DNA of 64,000 bases from Arhodomonas sp052060015 (lineage in GTDB: Bacteria > Pseudomonadota > Gammaproteobacteria > Nitrococcales > Nitrococcaceae). The notes below the pieces were generated by a model. It searched no databases and was not told the DNA's origin. It saw only the letters and a list, made by a program, of their open reading frames with translations. Made by a program: the position numbers and the translations under genes. The stretch spans positions 248,001-312,000 of the forward strand of contig NZ_JBPODZ010000003.1 of the NCBI RefSeq assembly GCF_052060015.1. Reading direction: 5' to 3'. Each line of letters starts with the position of its first letter. Position 1 is the stretch's first letter. This document shows, one piece after another, positions 9,025-18,089 of the stretch.

Positions 9025-9926
9025 GCAGCGCCGCCGATAGCGACGCCCGGGCCCGGCTAGTGGCCCTGCTGGCGCTTTGTGCCACGGCGGTGTTCTGGGC
9101 CTCCGCGTTTCCCGCGGCCAAGGCGACGCTGAGTTACTACACCCCCATGGAGACGGTGTTCCTGCGCCTTACCGTGGCGGCGCTGTGCTTCGCCGTGGTC
9201 CTGATCCCCCGGGGCGTCGCCGCCTTGCGTTCCTGGCGGCGACTCCCCCGGGTGGTGGTGCTCGGGCTCATCGGGGTATTCGGTTACCAGGCCCTGTTGG
9301 CGACGGGGCAGACCAGCATCACGGCCAGCGCGGCGGGCCTGGTGATCACGGCGGTGCCGGTGTTCACCGCGCTGCTCGGCGCGGCGGTGGCCGGCGAGCG
9401 CCTCCGTGCCCCCGCCTGGGTGGGACTTGCCTTGGGGGCCACCGGCGTGACGGTGATCACCGCCAACGAAGGCCTGGACCTGGGCAGCATCCGTGGCGTC
9501 GGTCTCATCATCATCGCCGCGGCGGTGACCGCGGTGTACTTCGTCTATCAGAAACCTGTGCTGCGCCACGAGCGGCCCACGGTGTTTCTGGCCTGGGCGG
9601 TGTGGGCCTCGTTGCTCGCCAGCAGCCCCGCCGCTTTCGGCATCTGGGATCGGATCGCCGCGGCGCCGTTGGAGGCCACCCTGGCCGGGGTCTATCTGGG
9701 CATCTTCCCCATGGCCGCGGGTTATGGTCTGTATACCTTCGCCCTGTCGCGCCTGCCGGCCAGCGTCGCCTCGAGCTTCATCTACCTGCAGCCGCCCATC
9801 TCCGTACTGATCGCCTGGCTGTGGCTGGACGAACAGCCCAACGCGCTGATCTTCGCGGGCGGTGCCCTGGCCTTGATTGGGGTGGCCCTGGTGACCCGCT
9901 ACGGCGTGGGCGGACGGCGGGGGTAG
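9021..9926 (+). CDS. EamA/DMT family transporter
   Basis: 301 aa from the ATG at 9021, overlapping the LysE-type gene (ATGA). It shows two EamA repeats of five helices each (residues ~8-140 and ~155-290), with ASAFPAAKATLSYYTPMETVFLRL in the first and SSFIYLQPPISVLIAWLWLDEQP in the second. Drug/metabolite transporters of this type move amino acids or metabolites across the inner membrane; the substrate is unknown. The tight overlap with the preceding exporter suggests a shared export theme (inference). Confidence 0.88.
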   Translation: MSSAADSDARARLVALLALCATAVFWASAFPAAKATLSYYTPMETVFLRLTVAALCFAVVLIPRGVAALRSWRRLPRVVVLGLIGVFGYQALLATGQTSITASAAGLVITAVPVFTALLGAAVAGERLRAPAWVGLALGATGVTVITANEGLDLGSIRGVGLIIIAAAVTAVYFVYQKPVLRHERPTVFLAWAVWASLLASSPAAFGIWDRIAAAPLEATLAGVYLGIFPMAAGYGLYTFALSRLPASVASSFIYLQPPISVLIAWLWLDEQPNALIFAGGALALIGVALVTRYGVGGRRG

Positions 9927-10015
9927 TCACCGGGGCTCGTCCCGCGAATCGGATCGCGCCTTGTTCCCGCCATTGCGCTACGCTGGGGCGAAATCCGATG
10001 AGTAGGAGAATGGCA

Positions 10016-10597
10016 ATGGGTCAGCCCGATCACGTCACCGCCCTCGATCTACCCGAGCCCGAACGGGCCGCCATGGACGAGGACATGCGCCGCTACTTCG
10101 AGGTCTGCGAGGAAAAGCTGGGCATGGTCCCGAACGTGCTCCGGGCCTACAGCTTCGACCAGGCGAAGCTGCGCAATTTCGTGAATGCCTACAATGAGCT
10201 CATGCTCGGCGATTCGGGGCTGAGCAAGCTCGAGCGGGAGATGATCGCGGTAGTGGTGTCCTCGATCAACCGCTGCTACTACTGCCTCGTCGCCCATGGA
10301 CAGGCCGTGCGCGCCCTCTCCGGGGACCCGGAGCTCGGCGAGATGCTGGTGATGAACTACCGGGTCGCGGAGCTGGAGCCGCGGCAGGTGGCGATGCTGG
10401 ACTTCGCGGTTTCCCTGACCGAGGATCCGGAGTCCGTGGGCGACGAGGACCGGGCGCTGCTACGCGAGGCCGGTTTCGGGGATCGACAGATCTGGGATAT
10501 CGCCGCGGTCACGGCATTCTTCAACATGACCAACCGCCTCGCCGCCGGCGTGGATATGATGCCCAATCCCGAGTATCACCGCATGAACCGGGACTGA
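10016..10597 (+). CDS. AhpD-like peroxidase-related protein
   Basis: 193 aa. The ATG at 10016 is chosen because AGGAG (10004-10008) lies seven bases upstream; ATGs at 9998 and 10010 are in frame but badly spaced. It has a carboxymuconolactone decarboxylase/AhpD fold with the redox motif C87-Y-Y-C90 and H94 in SINRCYYCLVAHGQAVRAL. Such proteins are alkylhydroperoxidase-like thiol antioxidants, but many have no tested activity. It stands alone between the EamA gene and the convergent folX. Confidence 0.85.
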   Translation: MGQPDHVTALDLPEPERAAMDEDMRRYFEVCEEKLGMVPNVLRAYSFDQAKLRNFVNAYNELMLGDSGLSKLEREMIAVVVSSINRCYYCLVAHGQAVRALSGDPELGEMLVMNYRVAELEPRQVAMLDFAVSLTEDPESVGDEDRALLREAGFGDRQIWDIAAVTAFFNMTNRLAAGVDMMPNPEYHRMNRD

Positions 10598-10610
10598 ATC
10601 CCCGGGCATA

Positions 10611-10976
10611 TCATTCCCGGCTGGCCGCCATTGCCAGGGACACCGAGTCGGAGAAGCGCAGGGCGTGGGGCTTGTCCACCTCCACCTCCGCGCGTTCCAC
10701 CTGCTCGGCGGCCATGGCGATGTCGAGGATGTCGCTGACCAGCTTCTCGAGCAGCAGGAAGCGGTTGTCCTCGACGTGGGCGATGATCCGCTTGGTGATG
10801 CCCTTGTAGTCCAGGGCCCGCTCCACCTCGTCGGCACGCGCGGCGGGCAGGGCGTCGTAGTCGATGGTGACGTTGACCACCACGTCCTGTCGCTTCTCCT
10901 GTTCCTCGGGGTTGAAGCCGATATAGGTGCGTAGCCGGAGATTCTTGATACGGATCCGCGAGCGCTCGTGTCGCAT
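10611..10976 (-). CDS. folX: Dihydroneopterin triphosphate 2'-epimerase (FolX), FolB family
   Basis: 121 aa of the FolB/FolX tunnelling fold. The stretches IRIKNLRLRTYIGF, RQDVVVNVTI, NRFLLLEKL and DKPHALRFSDSVS match E. coli FolX more closely than FolB (IRIKNLRLRTFIG, HALRYADSVS from memory). FolX epimerises dihydroneopterin triphosphate to the monapterin form used by phenylalanine hydroxylase or other tetrahydromonapterin-dependent enzymes. It lies 9 bases downstream of folE on the same strand, so FolE would supply its substrate. A FolB (aldolase) role remains possible. Confidence 0.85.
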   Translation of the reverse strand: MRHERSRIRIKNLRLRTYIGFNPEEQEKRQDVVVNVTIDYDALPAARADEVERALDYKGITKRIIAHVEDNRFLLLEKLVSDILDIAMAAEQVERAEVEVDKPHALRFSDSVSLAMAASRE

Positions 10977-10985
10977 GGGCCGCCC

Positions 10986-11537
10986 CTAGCGGATCAGCTG
11001 GAGGAATTCGTTCCGCGTGGACTGTGATTCCCGGAAGGTGCCGAGCATCACCGACGTGCTCATCTCCGAGTTCTGCTTTGCGACGCCCCGCATCATCATG
11101 CACAGGTGCCGGGCCTCGATCTGCACGGCCACGCCCCGGGCACCGGTCACCTCCTGTACCGCCTCGGCGATGTCGCGGGTGAGCTGCTCCTGGATCTGCA
11201 GGCGCCGGGCGAACATATCAACGATGCGGGCGACCTTGGACAGGCCAAGGACCCGCCCGTTGGGGATGTAAGCGACCTGCGCGCGGCCGAAAAAGGGCAG
11301 CAGGTGATGCTCGCACAGGGAATACAGCTCGATGTCCCGGACGATGATCATCTCGTCGAGATCGGACTCGAACAGCGCCCCGTTGATCAGCTCCGAGAGG
11401 TTCTGGGTATAGCCCTCGGTGAGGTACGCGAATGCCTTGGCGGCACGTTCGGGGGTCTTTTCGAGCCCCTCACGGCTGACATCCTCGCCGATACCGGTGA
11501 TGATCTGTTCGAATTGGGTGGCCAGGGGGTGGGTCAT
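10986..11537 (-). CDS. folE: GTP cyclohydrolase I
   Basis: 183 aa of type IA GTP cyclohydrolase, converting GTP to dihydroneopterin triphosphate, the first step of folate and pterin synthesis. The zinc ligands are all present: C75 and H78 in LYSLCEHHLLPFFG and C146 in ARHLCMMMRGV. The RGV and QIQEQLT segments are also canonical. It is zinc-dependent, so it is not a FolE2-type enzyme. It forms a two-gene operon with folX. A pair of 8-bp direct repeats lies just upstream (11559-11577). Confidence 0.97.
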   Translation of the reverse strand: MTHPLATQFEQIITGIGEDVSREGLEKTPERAAKAFAYLTEGYTQNLSELINGALFESDLDEMIIVRDIELYSLCEHHLLPFFGRAQVAYIPNGRVLGLSKVARIVDMFARRLQIQEQLTRDIAEAVQEVTGARGVAVQIEARHLCMMMRGVAKQNSEMSTSVMLGTFRESQSTRNEFLQLIR

Positions 11538-11558
11538 GGGTCTTTCGTCGTGTCCTAG

Positions 11559-11577
11559 GTTTGTATAGTGTTTGTAT
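11559..11577. promoter_or_regulatory. Direct repeat upstream of folE
   Basis: GTTTGTAT occurs at 11559-11566 and again at 11570-11577, one helical turn (11 bases) apart, inside an AT-rich patch between folE and the next gene. This spacing suits side-by-side protein binding, but the factor is unknown. Confidence 0.3.
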
Positions 11578-11617
11578 CATAAAAAAACGGGCGGTGCACA
11601 GTCCATTCGCCGTCGGC

Positions 11618-12061
11618 TCAGGGTGTGTCCCCGCTGGAATGGAATGCGACCTGATCCCGGAACAGCCGCAGCCAGCCCCGAGCCTGCTCGCGGAGGTCGT
11701 CCGGCATCGGCTGCGGGTGCTCGCCATCACTGACGCCGATCAGGCTATACCCCAGCCACAGCCGTCGCCAGCCCTCGGCCTCCCTCCCGTACAGGGCCTC
11801 CCGGACGCGCAGACTGTCATCGACATCGACGATGGTCAGCGCCAGCCCCAGGGACCCCTGCGCAGGGATGCGGACGTCCGGCGGGGTCGCAGCGGCGACG
11901 TGCAGGCGCAGGCCGCGCAGGCGCAACCGGGCGCTGGTGAGCTCCAATCGATGCAGGAGCGTGGCGCGGGCATCGGCGAGGCCGCGTGCGAGCCAATCCC
12001 CGCCGTCGCCGGTCAGCGGCGGCGTGAGGATCATCCAGTGGTGGTAGCTCTCGGTGTCCAT
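11618..12061 (-). CDS. Hypothetical protein
   Basis: This 147-aa protein has no family that I recognise. It is soluble-looking, arginine- and leucine-rich in the first half (LHRLELTSARLRLRGLRL), with a central hydrophobic beta-like stretch (LGLALTIVDVDDSLRVREAL) and a tryptophan-rich part (EGWRRLWLGYSLIG). AAGGGG sits eight bases before the ATG. It lies upstream of folE on the same strand, separated by ~80 bases holding the folE repeats, so it is probably a separate transcription unit. Codon use matches the neighbours, which supports a real gene. Confidence 0.6.
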   Translation of the reverse strand: MDTESYHHWMILTPPLTGDGGDWLARGLADARATLLHRLELTSARLRLRGLRLHVAAATPPDVRIPAQGSLGLALTIVDVDDSLRVREALYGREAEGWRRLWLGYSLIGVSDGEHPQPMPDDLREQARGWLRLFRDQVAFHSSGDTP

Positions 12062-12156
12062 GTCCCATCCCCTTGAAAGGCGATCCCTCGCCCCGAATCT
12101 GCCCCTGTGGCTCTGATATCCTGTGCTTTTCCGGGCGACGTGTGAAGGGAGTACTC

Positions 12157-12756
12157 ATGGCAGCCGAGACCCGCGCCACCGCCGAGCGATCGGCCCATCC
12201 CGCCACGCCGGAGCAGGCCGCGGAGCTGATCCGTAGCCGGCGCACCATTAATCGCTTCCGCCCGGAGCCGCCGCCCCGGGAGGCCGTCCTGCGCGCCCTG
12301 GAGCTGGCGCGCTGGGCACCGAATCATCACCTCACCGAGCCCTGGCATTTCTATCTCATCGGCGAGCGTACCCGCGAGGCGATCATCGAGCTCAACGCGG
12401 AACTCGTGGCCGCGAACAAGGGGGAGGAGGCGGCCCGGGACAAGCGCGAGAGCTGGTCCGCGAAGCCGGGCTGGCTCGCCGTGAGCTGTGACCATTCCAC
12501 CGATGAGCTGCAGGCCTGGGAGGATTATGCCGCCTGTGCCTGCGCGATACACAATCTGGCACTGTATCTCTGGAGCGAGGGGATCGGGGTGAAGTGGACC
12601 ACCGGGCCGGTCATCCGCGATCCACGTTTCTATGACCTCCTCTGGGTGGATCCGGATATCGAGACGGTCATCGGCCTGCTCTGGTACGGCTATCCGGATG
12701 AAACACCGGAGACCCATCGCCGGACCCTGGACTGCAGTCTCGTCGAGCTGCCCTGA
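12157..12756 (+). CDS. Nitroreductase family protein
   Basis: 199 aa from the ATG at 12157 (GAAGGGAG just upstream; longer frames lack an RBS). It belongs to the FMN-dependent nitroreductase fold: the N-terminal IRSRRTINRFRPEPPPREAVLRALELARWAPNHH is the FMN-phosphate-binding signature, and VIGLLWYGYPDE near the C-terminus is the second flavin-contact block. It resembles the short YdjA-type subgroup. The physiological substrate is unknown. It is followed after 15 bases by a large glycosidase-like gene on the same strand, probably co-transcribed. Confidence 0.86.
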   Translation: MAAETRATAERSAHPATPEQAAELIRSRRTINRFRPEPPPREAVLRALELARWAPNHHLTEPWHFYLIGERTREAIIELNAELVAANKGEEAARDKRESWSAKPGWLAVSCDHSTDELQAWEDYAACACAIHNLALYLWSEGIGVKWTTGPVIRDPRFYDLLWVDPDIETVIGLLWYGYPDETPETHRRTLDCSLVELP

Positions 12757-12771
12757 ACGGGAGGTGCCCTG

Positions 12772-15027
12772 TTGCGCTGGCGCTGGTTGCCCTGGCGATT
12801 CCTCGTACGCCGTGCCGCGCGGGCCCACGGGTTTCTCGATCCGCTGGCCTTGATCGCGCGTCTGCAGCGTTTCGCTCAGCCATCGGAGGTCTCCGAGCCC
12901 ATCGAGCTGCTGCGGGCGGGGGTGGTCTTCCATGCCCGCGGGCTCATCAATACCCGGGTGATACAGCACAACCTGGACTGGGTGTGGCCCTGGTGGATCG
13001 AGCAGCAGTTCGATCCCTCGAGTGACGCGTTCCTGCCCCGGGCCTTCTCGGTAACCCATGTGAACCTGACGCATCGGAACTGGACCGCCGTGGGCATCCC
13101 CGATCACGCGGGGCTGCCCATCGTGGATCCGAGGGGGCTGGTGACCCCCTTCCACGACGGTTGGTCCCTGGATGCCTGGGTGTACGGTGCCGACGGGGAG
13201 CGCCTGTATCCCTCGCGGGAGCCCCATGCCTCCCAGTACCTCGATTCCGCCGACCATGGCGCCGTGGTCACCGAGGTGGTCCGCAACGGCCTGCGCCTGC
13301 TCTGTCGGGCCGCGGTGCGCCGCGAGGGGGGCAGGGCGACCCTGTACCTGGACTACGAGGCCCGCGCGGACAATGGCGGTACGCTGGTGCTGGCCCTGCG
13401 GCCTTACAATCCCGAGGGAATCAGCTTCATCCACCAGGCCGAGCTGGACGCGGATCGCCGTGGCTGGCGGGTGGACGGCAAACGGCCGGTGCGCTTCGAC
13501 GCAGCGGCGGCGCGTCATCACGTATCGGACTACGCCCATGGTGATGTGGCCATCCACATGGGGGAGGAAGAGGGTGCGGGGCAGGTCGACTGCGACGTGG
13601 GCCTCGCCACTGCCGCCGCCGAGTTTCCGGTCGCCGGCGGCGAGGTTCGGCGGTTAGGGGTGCGGGTACCCCTGGACCCGGCCGATGATGTCGGCGCCGG
13701 CGGCGACTGGGCCGGGGCCCTGGCCGGCGGCGCCGTCCTGGAGATCCCGGATGCACACATCGCCGGGCTCTACCACACGGCCCTGCGCACCCTGGTGCTG
13801 CACACGGTGGAGGATGCCTATCCGGGCCCCTACACCTACAAGCGCTTCTGGTTCCGGGACGCGGCCTTTATCGTCCACGCCCTGCTCGACGCGGGCCTTA
13901 CGGGTCGGGCCTGTCGAATGCTGGCACCCTTCCCGGGACGCCAGCATCGTACCACCGGGTATTTCCACTCCCAGGACGGCGAATGGGACGCCAACGGCGA
14001 GGCGTTGTGGATCCTATCGCGCTATCACGAGGTCACCGGCGAGGAACTGCCGGAGGCGTGGTTGCAGGCGCTGCGCCGCGGCGCGCGCTGGATCGCGCGC
14101 AAGCGCACGGACGCGCACGGTGATGCCCCCCACGCGGGGCTGTTACCGGCCGGTTTCAGCGCCGAGCACTTCGGGCCCAACGACTATTACTACTGGGACG
14201 ACTACTGGTCCGTGGGTGGACTGGAAGCGGCGGCGGAGGTCCTGCGCGATCATGGTGACCCGGTCCGGGCGTCGGAGCTGGAGGCCGAGGCGGTGGACCT
14301 TCGCGGGGTCCTGGAGCGCTGTCACGAGCAGGACGAGAAGCGACTCGGACGGGTCGCGGTGCCGGCCTCCCCCTATCGGCGGATGGATGCCGGCGCCGTG
14401 GGGGGGCTCGTCGCCGGGTATCCCCTGCAGCTGGTGCCGGCCGGCGATGCGCGGCTGCTCGGCACGGTGGACTGGCTGATGGACCACGCCCGGGTCCGCG
14501 GCGGCTTCTTCCAGGATATGATCCACTCGGGGATCAACGCCTATCTCACCCTGCACCTGGCCCAGGTGCTCATGCGCGCCGGCGATCCCCGTTGCCATGA
14601 GCTCATCCGGGCGGTGGCGGACCTGGCCACCCCTACGGGCCAGTGGCCCGAGGCCATCCATCCAAGGACCCTCGGTGGCTGCATGGGCGATGGCCAGCAT
14701 GTCTGGGCGGCGGCGGAATGGGTATCGGTGCTACGGAACTGCTTCGTGCGCGAGGAGGGCGAGCGTCTGGTGCTTGCCGCCGGTGTCCCGCCGCAGTGGT
14801 TCGCCGCGGGGGAGCGCATGCGCTTCGGGCCCACTCCTACCCGCTTCGGGACGGTCGCGGTGGAGATCGTGCCGGTATCCGGCGACCGAGGCGCCGTCGA
14901 GGTGCGCTGGGAGGCCGATTGGCGCCGCCGGCCGGAGGCGGTGGAGATCGCCCCGGCCGGCATGCGGGCGATGCGGGCCGAGCCCGGTGCCGGCCGGGTA
15001 ACCCTGCGCTGGAGGACGGCGGCGTGA
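12772..15027 (+). CDS. Six-hairpin glycosidase-like protein
   Basis: This 751-aa protein starts at TTG 12772, 15 bases after the nitroreductase gene. The C-terminal two thirds (residues ~330-670) look like an (alpha/alpha)6 barrel of the amylo-alpha-1,6-glucosidase/trehalase-like superfamily. The cues are YTYKRFWFRDAAFIVHALLDAG, GEWDANGEALWILSRYHE and YYYWDDYWSVGGLEAAAEVL, with acidic residues at the usual catalytic turns. The N-terminal third resembles a beta-sandwich. There is no signal peptide, so it is probably cytoplasmic. It overlaps a GT4 glycosyltransferase by four bases (GTGA), suggesting turnover and synthesis of one glycan or glycolipid. The substrate is not identifiable. Confidence 0.72.
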   Translation: MRWRWLPWRFLVRRAARAHGFLDPLALIARLQRFAQPSEVSEPIELLRAGVVFHARGLINTRVIQHNLDWVWPWWIEQQFDPSSDAFLPRAFSVTHVNLTHRNWTAVGIPDHAGLPIVDPRGLVTPFHDGWSLDAWVYGADGERLYPSREPHASQYLDSADHGAVVTEVVRNGLRLLCRAAVRREGGRATLYLDYEARADNGGTLVLALRPYNPEGISFIHQAELDADRRGWRVDGKRPVRFDAAAARHHVSDYAHGDVAIHMGEEEGAGQVDCDVGLATAAAEFPVAGGEVRRLGVRVPLDPADDVGAGGDWAGALAGGAVLEIPDAHIAGLYHTALRTLVLHTVEDAYPGPYTYKRFWFRDAAFIVHALLDAGLTGRACRMLAPFPGRQHRTTGYFHSQDGEWDANGEALWILSRYHEVTGEELPEAWLQALRRGARWIARKRTDAHGDAPHAGLLPAGFSAEHFGPNDYYYWDDYWSVGGLEAAAEVLRDHGDPVRASELEAEAVDLRGVLERCHEQDEKRLGRVAVPASPYRRMDAGAVGGLVAGYPLQLVPAGDARLLGTVDWLMDHARVRGGFFQDMIHSGINAYLTLHLAQVLMRAGDPRCHELIRAVADLATPTGQWPEAIHPRTLGGCMGDGQHVWAAAEWVSVLRNCFVREEGERLVLAAGVPPQWFAAGERMRFGPTPTRFGTVAVEIVPVSGDRGAVEVRWEADWRRRPEAVEIAPAGMRAMRAEPGAGRVTLRWRTAA

Positions 15028-16316
15028 ACATACTGATGATGACCAACACCTACCTGCCCCACGTCGGAGGGGTGGCGCGCTCGGTGGCCTCCTTTACGCA
15101 GGCCTATCGCGAGCGTGGCCATCGGGTGCTGGTGGTGGCCCCGGAGTTCGCCGGGACGGTGGAGGACGAGGCCGGCGTGGTGCGCATGCCGGCGCTGCAG
15201 AACTTCAACGGCAGTGATTTCTCCGTGGTCCTGCCGGTGCCCCGCTTCCTGGAACGGGAGGTGACCCGTTTCGAGCCGGACATCATCCATTCCCATCATC
15301 CCTTTCTCATCGGCTCCACTGCCCTGCGCCTGGCCTCGTTGTTCGGCCTCCCGCTGGTGTTCACCCACCACACCATGTATGAGCGCTATACGCACTATGT
15401 GCCTGGTGACTCGGCGGTGCTGCGGCGCTTCGTGGTGCAACTCTCCACCAGCTACGCCAATCTCTGCGATCGCGTCTTCGCCCCCAGTGAGAGCATCGCC
15501 GGCATTCTCCGCGAGCGGGGGGTGCGTACGCCGGTGGACGTGGTACCCACCGGGGTCGCCGTGGACGAGTTCCGGGGCGGCGATGGCCGCTCGTTCCGGC
15601 GCCGGGCGGGGATCCCGGAGGACGCCTTCGTGATCGGCCATGTGGGGCGATTGGCCGAGGAGAAGAACCTGGGCTTCCTCGCCCGTGCCGTGGCTCGGCT
15701 GCTCGCCAGGGTCCCGCGGGCCCATTTCCTGGTGGTGGGGGATGGCCCCGCCGCCGAAGGGATCCGGCGGGCGCTGGACGTGGTGGGGGCGAGGGAGCGA
15801 TTGCACATGCCCGGAAAGCTGGTGCAACCGGCGCTGGCCGATGCCTACGCCGCCATGGACTGCTTTGCCTTCGCCTCGCTCAGCGAGACCCAGGGCATGG
15901 TCCTGGCGGAGGCGATGGCGGCAGGCCTGCCCGTGGTCGCGGTGGATGCCCCCGGGGTGCGGGAAGTGGTGGACGACGGCCACAACGGGAGGCTCCTGCC
16001 CCACTGTGATGAGGCCGCCTTCGCCAGCGCCCTGGGCGAGTGCGTGGAGGCCGACGTCGACACCCGACGGCGCTGGGCGCAGGCGGTGGCGGAGACGGCG
16101 GAGCGTTACTCCCTGGCGCGCTGCGCGGAGCGCGCCCTGGCCCTGTACGGCGAGCTCGACGGCCCCGAAGGGCAGGCGGAAGAGGACCAGGACCTCTGGC
16201 ATATGAGCCTGCGCCGGATTCGGGCGGAATGGGACCTGCTCAAGGGCATGGCCCAGGCGGCGGGCTCGTCGCTGGGCGACGAGCTACGCCATCGCCGGGA
16301 CCGACCGGATACCTGA
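15024..16316 (+). CDS. Glycosyltransferase family 4
   Basis: 430 aa from the GTG at 15024, which overlaps the previous stop. It has a GT-B fold with an N-terminal glycine-rich loop (TYLPHVGGVARSVASF), SHHPFLIG, and a C-terminal nucleotide-sugar site with GHVGRLAEEKNLGFLARA and the E-x7-E signature in SLSETQGMVLAEAMAAGLPVVA. It resembles 1,2-diacylglycerol or phosphatidylinositol glycosyltransferases, but the acceptor cannot be named. The last ~40 residues are a charged tail. Coupling to the glycosidase-like gene is the main functional clue. Confidence 0.9.
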   Translation: MNILMMTNTYLPHVGGVARSVASFTQAYRERGHRVLVVAPEFAGTVEDEAGVVRMPALQNFNGSDFSVVLPVPRFLEREVTRFEPDIIHSHHPFLIGSTALRLASLFGLPLVFTHHTMYERYTHYVPGDSAVLRRFVVQLSTSYANLCDRVFAPSESIAGILRERGVRTPVDVVPTGVAVDEFRGGDGRSFRRRAGIPEDAFVIGHVGRLAEEKNLGFLARAVARLLARVPRAHFLVVGDGPAAEGIRRALDVVGARERLHMPGKLVQPALADAYAAMDCFAFASLSETQGMVLAEAMAAGLPVVAVDAPGVREVVDDGHNGRLLPHCDEAAFASALGECVEADVDTRRRWAQAVAETAERYSLARCAERALALYGELDGPEGQAEEDQDLWHMSLRRIRAEWDLLKGMAQAAGSSLGDELRHRRDRPDT

Positions 16317-16341
16317 GCCCTATACCTGAGCCCTGGGAGCG

Positions 16342-17277
16342 TCAGGAGATAGCGCGCCATACGGCGATGGCGGCGGCGAGGTCCTCCAGGGCCGTCCCCA
16401 CGGACTTGAACAGGGTGACCTCGGAGGCGTCGCGCCGGCCGCGGTGTTCGCTGCGGGCCAGCGCCGCCAGGTCGGCGCGGATCTCGTCGTAGTCGAAGGC
16501 GCCGGCGCTCTCGGCCATGCGCAGGTCGCCGGCCTCGCCCCGGGCACCGGCATAGGTGTCCACGAATACCTCGGCGCGGCGGACCGCCTCGTCGTCGCTC
16601 TCGCGCATGTCCGGCCGAAACGCCCCGACCAGGTCCAGGTGCGTTCCGGGCCGGAGCCACTCGCCGAGCACCAGCGGCTCGCTGGAGAGGGTGGCGCAGC
16701 TGATGATGTCCGCATTGGCCACTGCCGGTGCCAGCTCCGTGACCACATCGCAGTCGAAGCCCCGCTGCCGGCAGGTCTCGGCCAGCGCTGCGGCCTTCTC
16801 CGGGTTGCGTCCCCAAATGCCCACCGAGCGGATGGGGCGGACCGCCGCATGGGCCTCGATGAGCATCGGTGCCAGGGCGCCGGTGCCCACCATCACCAGT
16901 CGCTGGGCGTCGTGCCGGGCCAGGTAGCGGGCCGCCACCGCGGAGGCGGCAGCGGTGCGGCGACGGGTCAACTCGGCGCCGTCGATGCAGGCCAGCGGCT
17001 CGCCCGTCTCCCCGTTGCAGAGCAGGTAGACGCCGGAGATCGCCGGTAGCCCGCGGTCCGCGTTCTGCGGGAACACATGCACCATCTTCACGACGATGTG
17101 GCCGTCATGCTCCCAGGCCGGCATCAGTAGCATGGTGGCCTCGCCGTCGGGTCGGGGTATGGCGTGGTGGTGCCGCGGCGGTGCCTCGCAGCCTTCCCGG
17201 AACAGTGCGTCGATGCCGTCGATGAGGTCCGGCCACGGTAGCGCCGCCGCCACCTGCTCGCCGCTGATCACGCGCAT
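16342..17277 (-). CDS. Ornithine cyclodeaminase/mu-crystallin family protein
   Basis: 311 aa with the family's Rossmann site (LVMVGTGALAPMLIEAHA, residues ~126-143), the substrate lysine region (GHIVVKMVHVFPQN) and the C-terminal EVTLFKSVGTALEDLAAA block. Members include ornithine cyclodeaminase, alanine dehydrogenase (archaeal type), and ketimine or pyrroline-2-carboxylate reductases; sequence alone does not choose between them. It is on the minus strand and convergent with the GT4 gene. It lies 33 bases after yfiH on the same strand, so the two may be co-transcribed. Confidence 0.87.
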   Translation of the reverse strand: MRVISGEQVAAALPWPDLIDGIDALFREGCEAPPRHHHAIPRPDGEATMLLMPAWEHDGHIVVKMVHVFPQNADRGLPAISGVYLLCNGETGEPLACIDGAELTRRRTAAASAVAARYLARHDAQRLVMVGTGALAPMLIEAHAAVRPIRSVGIWGRNPEKAAALAETCRQRGFDCDVVTELAPAVANADIISCATLSSEPLVLGEWLRPGTHLDLVGAFRPDMRESDDEAVRRAEVFVDTYAGARGEAGDLRMAESAGAFDYDEIRADLAALARSEHRGRRDASEVTLFKSVGTALEDLAAAIAVWRAIS

Positions 17278-17310
17278 GATCCTCTCCCCCTTGAATCCGT
17301 TGTCATCGTC

Positions 17311-18054
17311 TCAGTGTGCCCGCCAGACCAGGGTGGCCATCCGGCCGGTGCGCCCATCCCGGCGATGGGAATAGAACCGCCCGGCATCACTGTAGGTGCA
17401 CAGGCCGCTGCCATATAGGGCGCCGACGCCGGCGGCCGAGAGCCGGCGCCGGCCGAGGGCGCCGAGATCGGCATACCAGTGGCCCGGCCGGCCGGCAGTG
17501 AAACACGCCTCACAACCCGGGTCCGAGAGGCGGAAGGCCTCCCGGACCTCATCACCGACCTCGAACGCCTCCGCCCCGATCGCAGGGCCCAGCCAGGCCA
17601 TGAGCCTCTCCGGCGCTACTCCCATCGCCTCCACCGTGCGCTCGAGCATACCGGCGACAAGCCCACGCCAGCCGGCATGAGCGGCGCCCACCCGGGAGCC
17701 ATCGCGGTCGCAGAGCAGTACCGGCAGGCAGTCGGCGGTAAGCACCGCGCATACCGTCGCAGTGGCGCCGGTGGTGGCGGCATCCGCGCGCGTCTCGTCG
17801 GGCTCGATCTCCTCGGCGGTGACGACCCGGCTGCCGTGAATCTGCGCGAGCCATCGGGGTGCCGTCGGCAGCCCCAGGGCGGTGGCCAGGCGCTTGCGGT
17901 TCTCGGTGACGCTGAGCGCATCGTCGCCGGTGCGAGCGCCCAGGTTGAGGCTGTCGAAGGGCGGGCGGCTGATGCCACCACAGCGGGTGGTGGACACCGC
18001 CCGGATGTTTTCCGGGGCCGGCCAGTCCGGCACGATCCAGCTCGGTTGTTCCAT
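17311..18054 (-). CDS. yfiH: YfiH/LACC1-type purine nucleoside phosphorylase-like protein
   Basis: 247 aa with the metal-site motifs of the former 'polyphenol oxidase' family: a histidine in QIHGSRVV, VLTADCLPVLL, GAAHAGWRGLVAG and the GLCTYSDAGRFYSHRRD end. Members phosphorolyse adenosine, inosine and related nucleosides, and in E. coli YfiH edits peptidoglycan precursors. In E. coli and many relatives it sits directly behind rluD; here it is 13 kb away. It lies 35 bases after the 3-hydroxyisobutyryl-CoA hydrolase gene, so read-through from the valine operon is possible. Confidence 0.92.
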   Translation of the reverse strand: MEQPSWIVPDWPAPENIRAVSTTRCGGISRPPFDSLNLGARTGDDALSVTENRKRLATALGLPTAPRWLAQIHGSRVVTAEEIEPDETRADAATTGATATVCAVLTADCLPVLLCDRDGSRVGAAHAGWRGLVAGMLERTVEAMGVAPERLMAWLGPAIGAEAFEVGDEVREAFRLSDPGCEACFTAGRPGHWYADLGALGRRRLSAAGVGALYGSGLCTYSDAGRFYSHRRDGRTGRMATLVWRAH

Positions 18055-18089
18055 GGGAAGGCAGGTTACACCATCGTCGACCCGACGCC

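Noticed and set aside
12031..13557. Long minus-strand frame across the nitroreductase and glycosidase-like genes
   Set aside because: No family resemblance and no RBS; it is a GC-bias artefact of the plus-strand genes.
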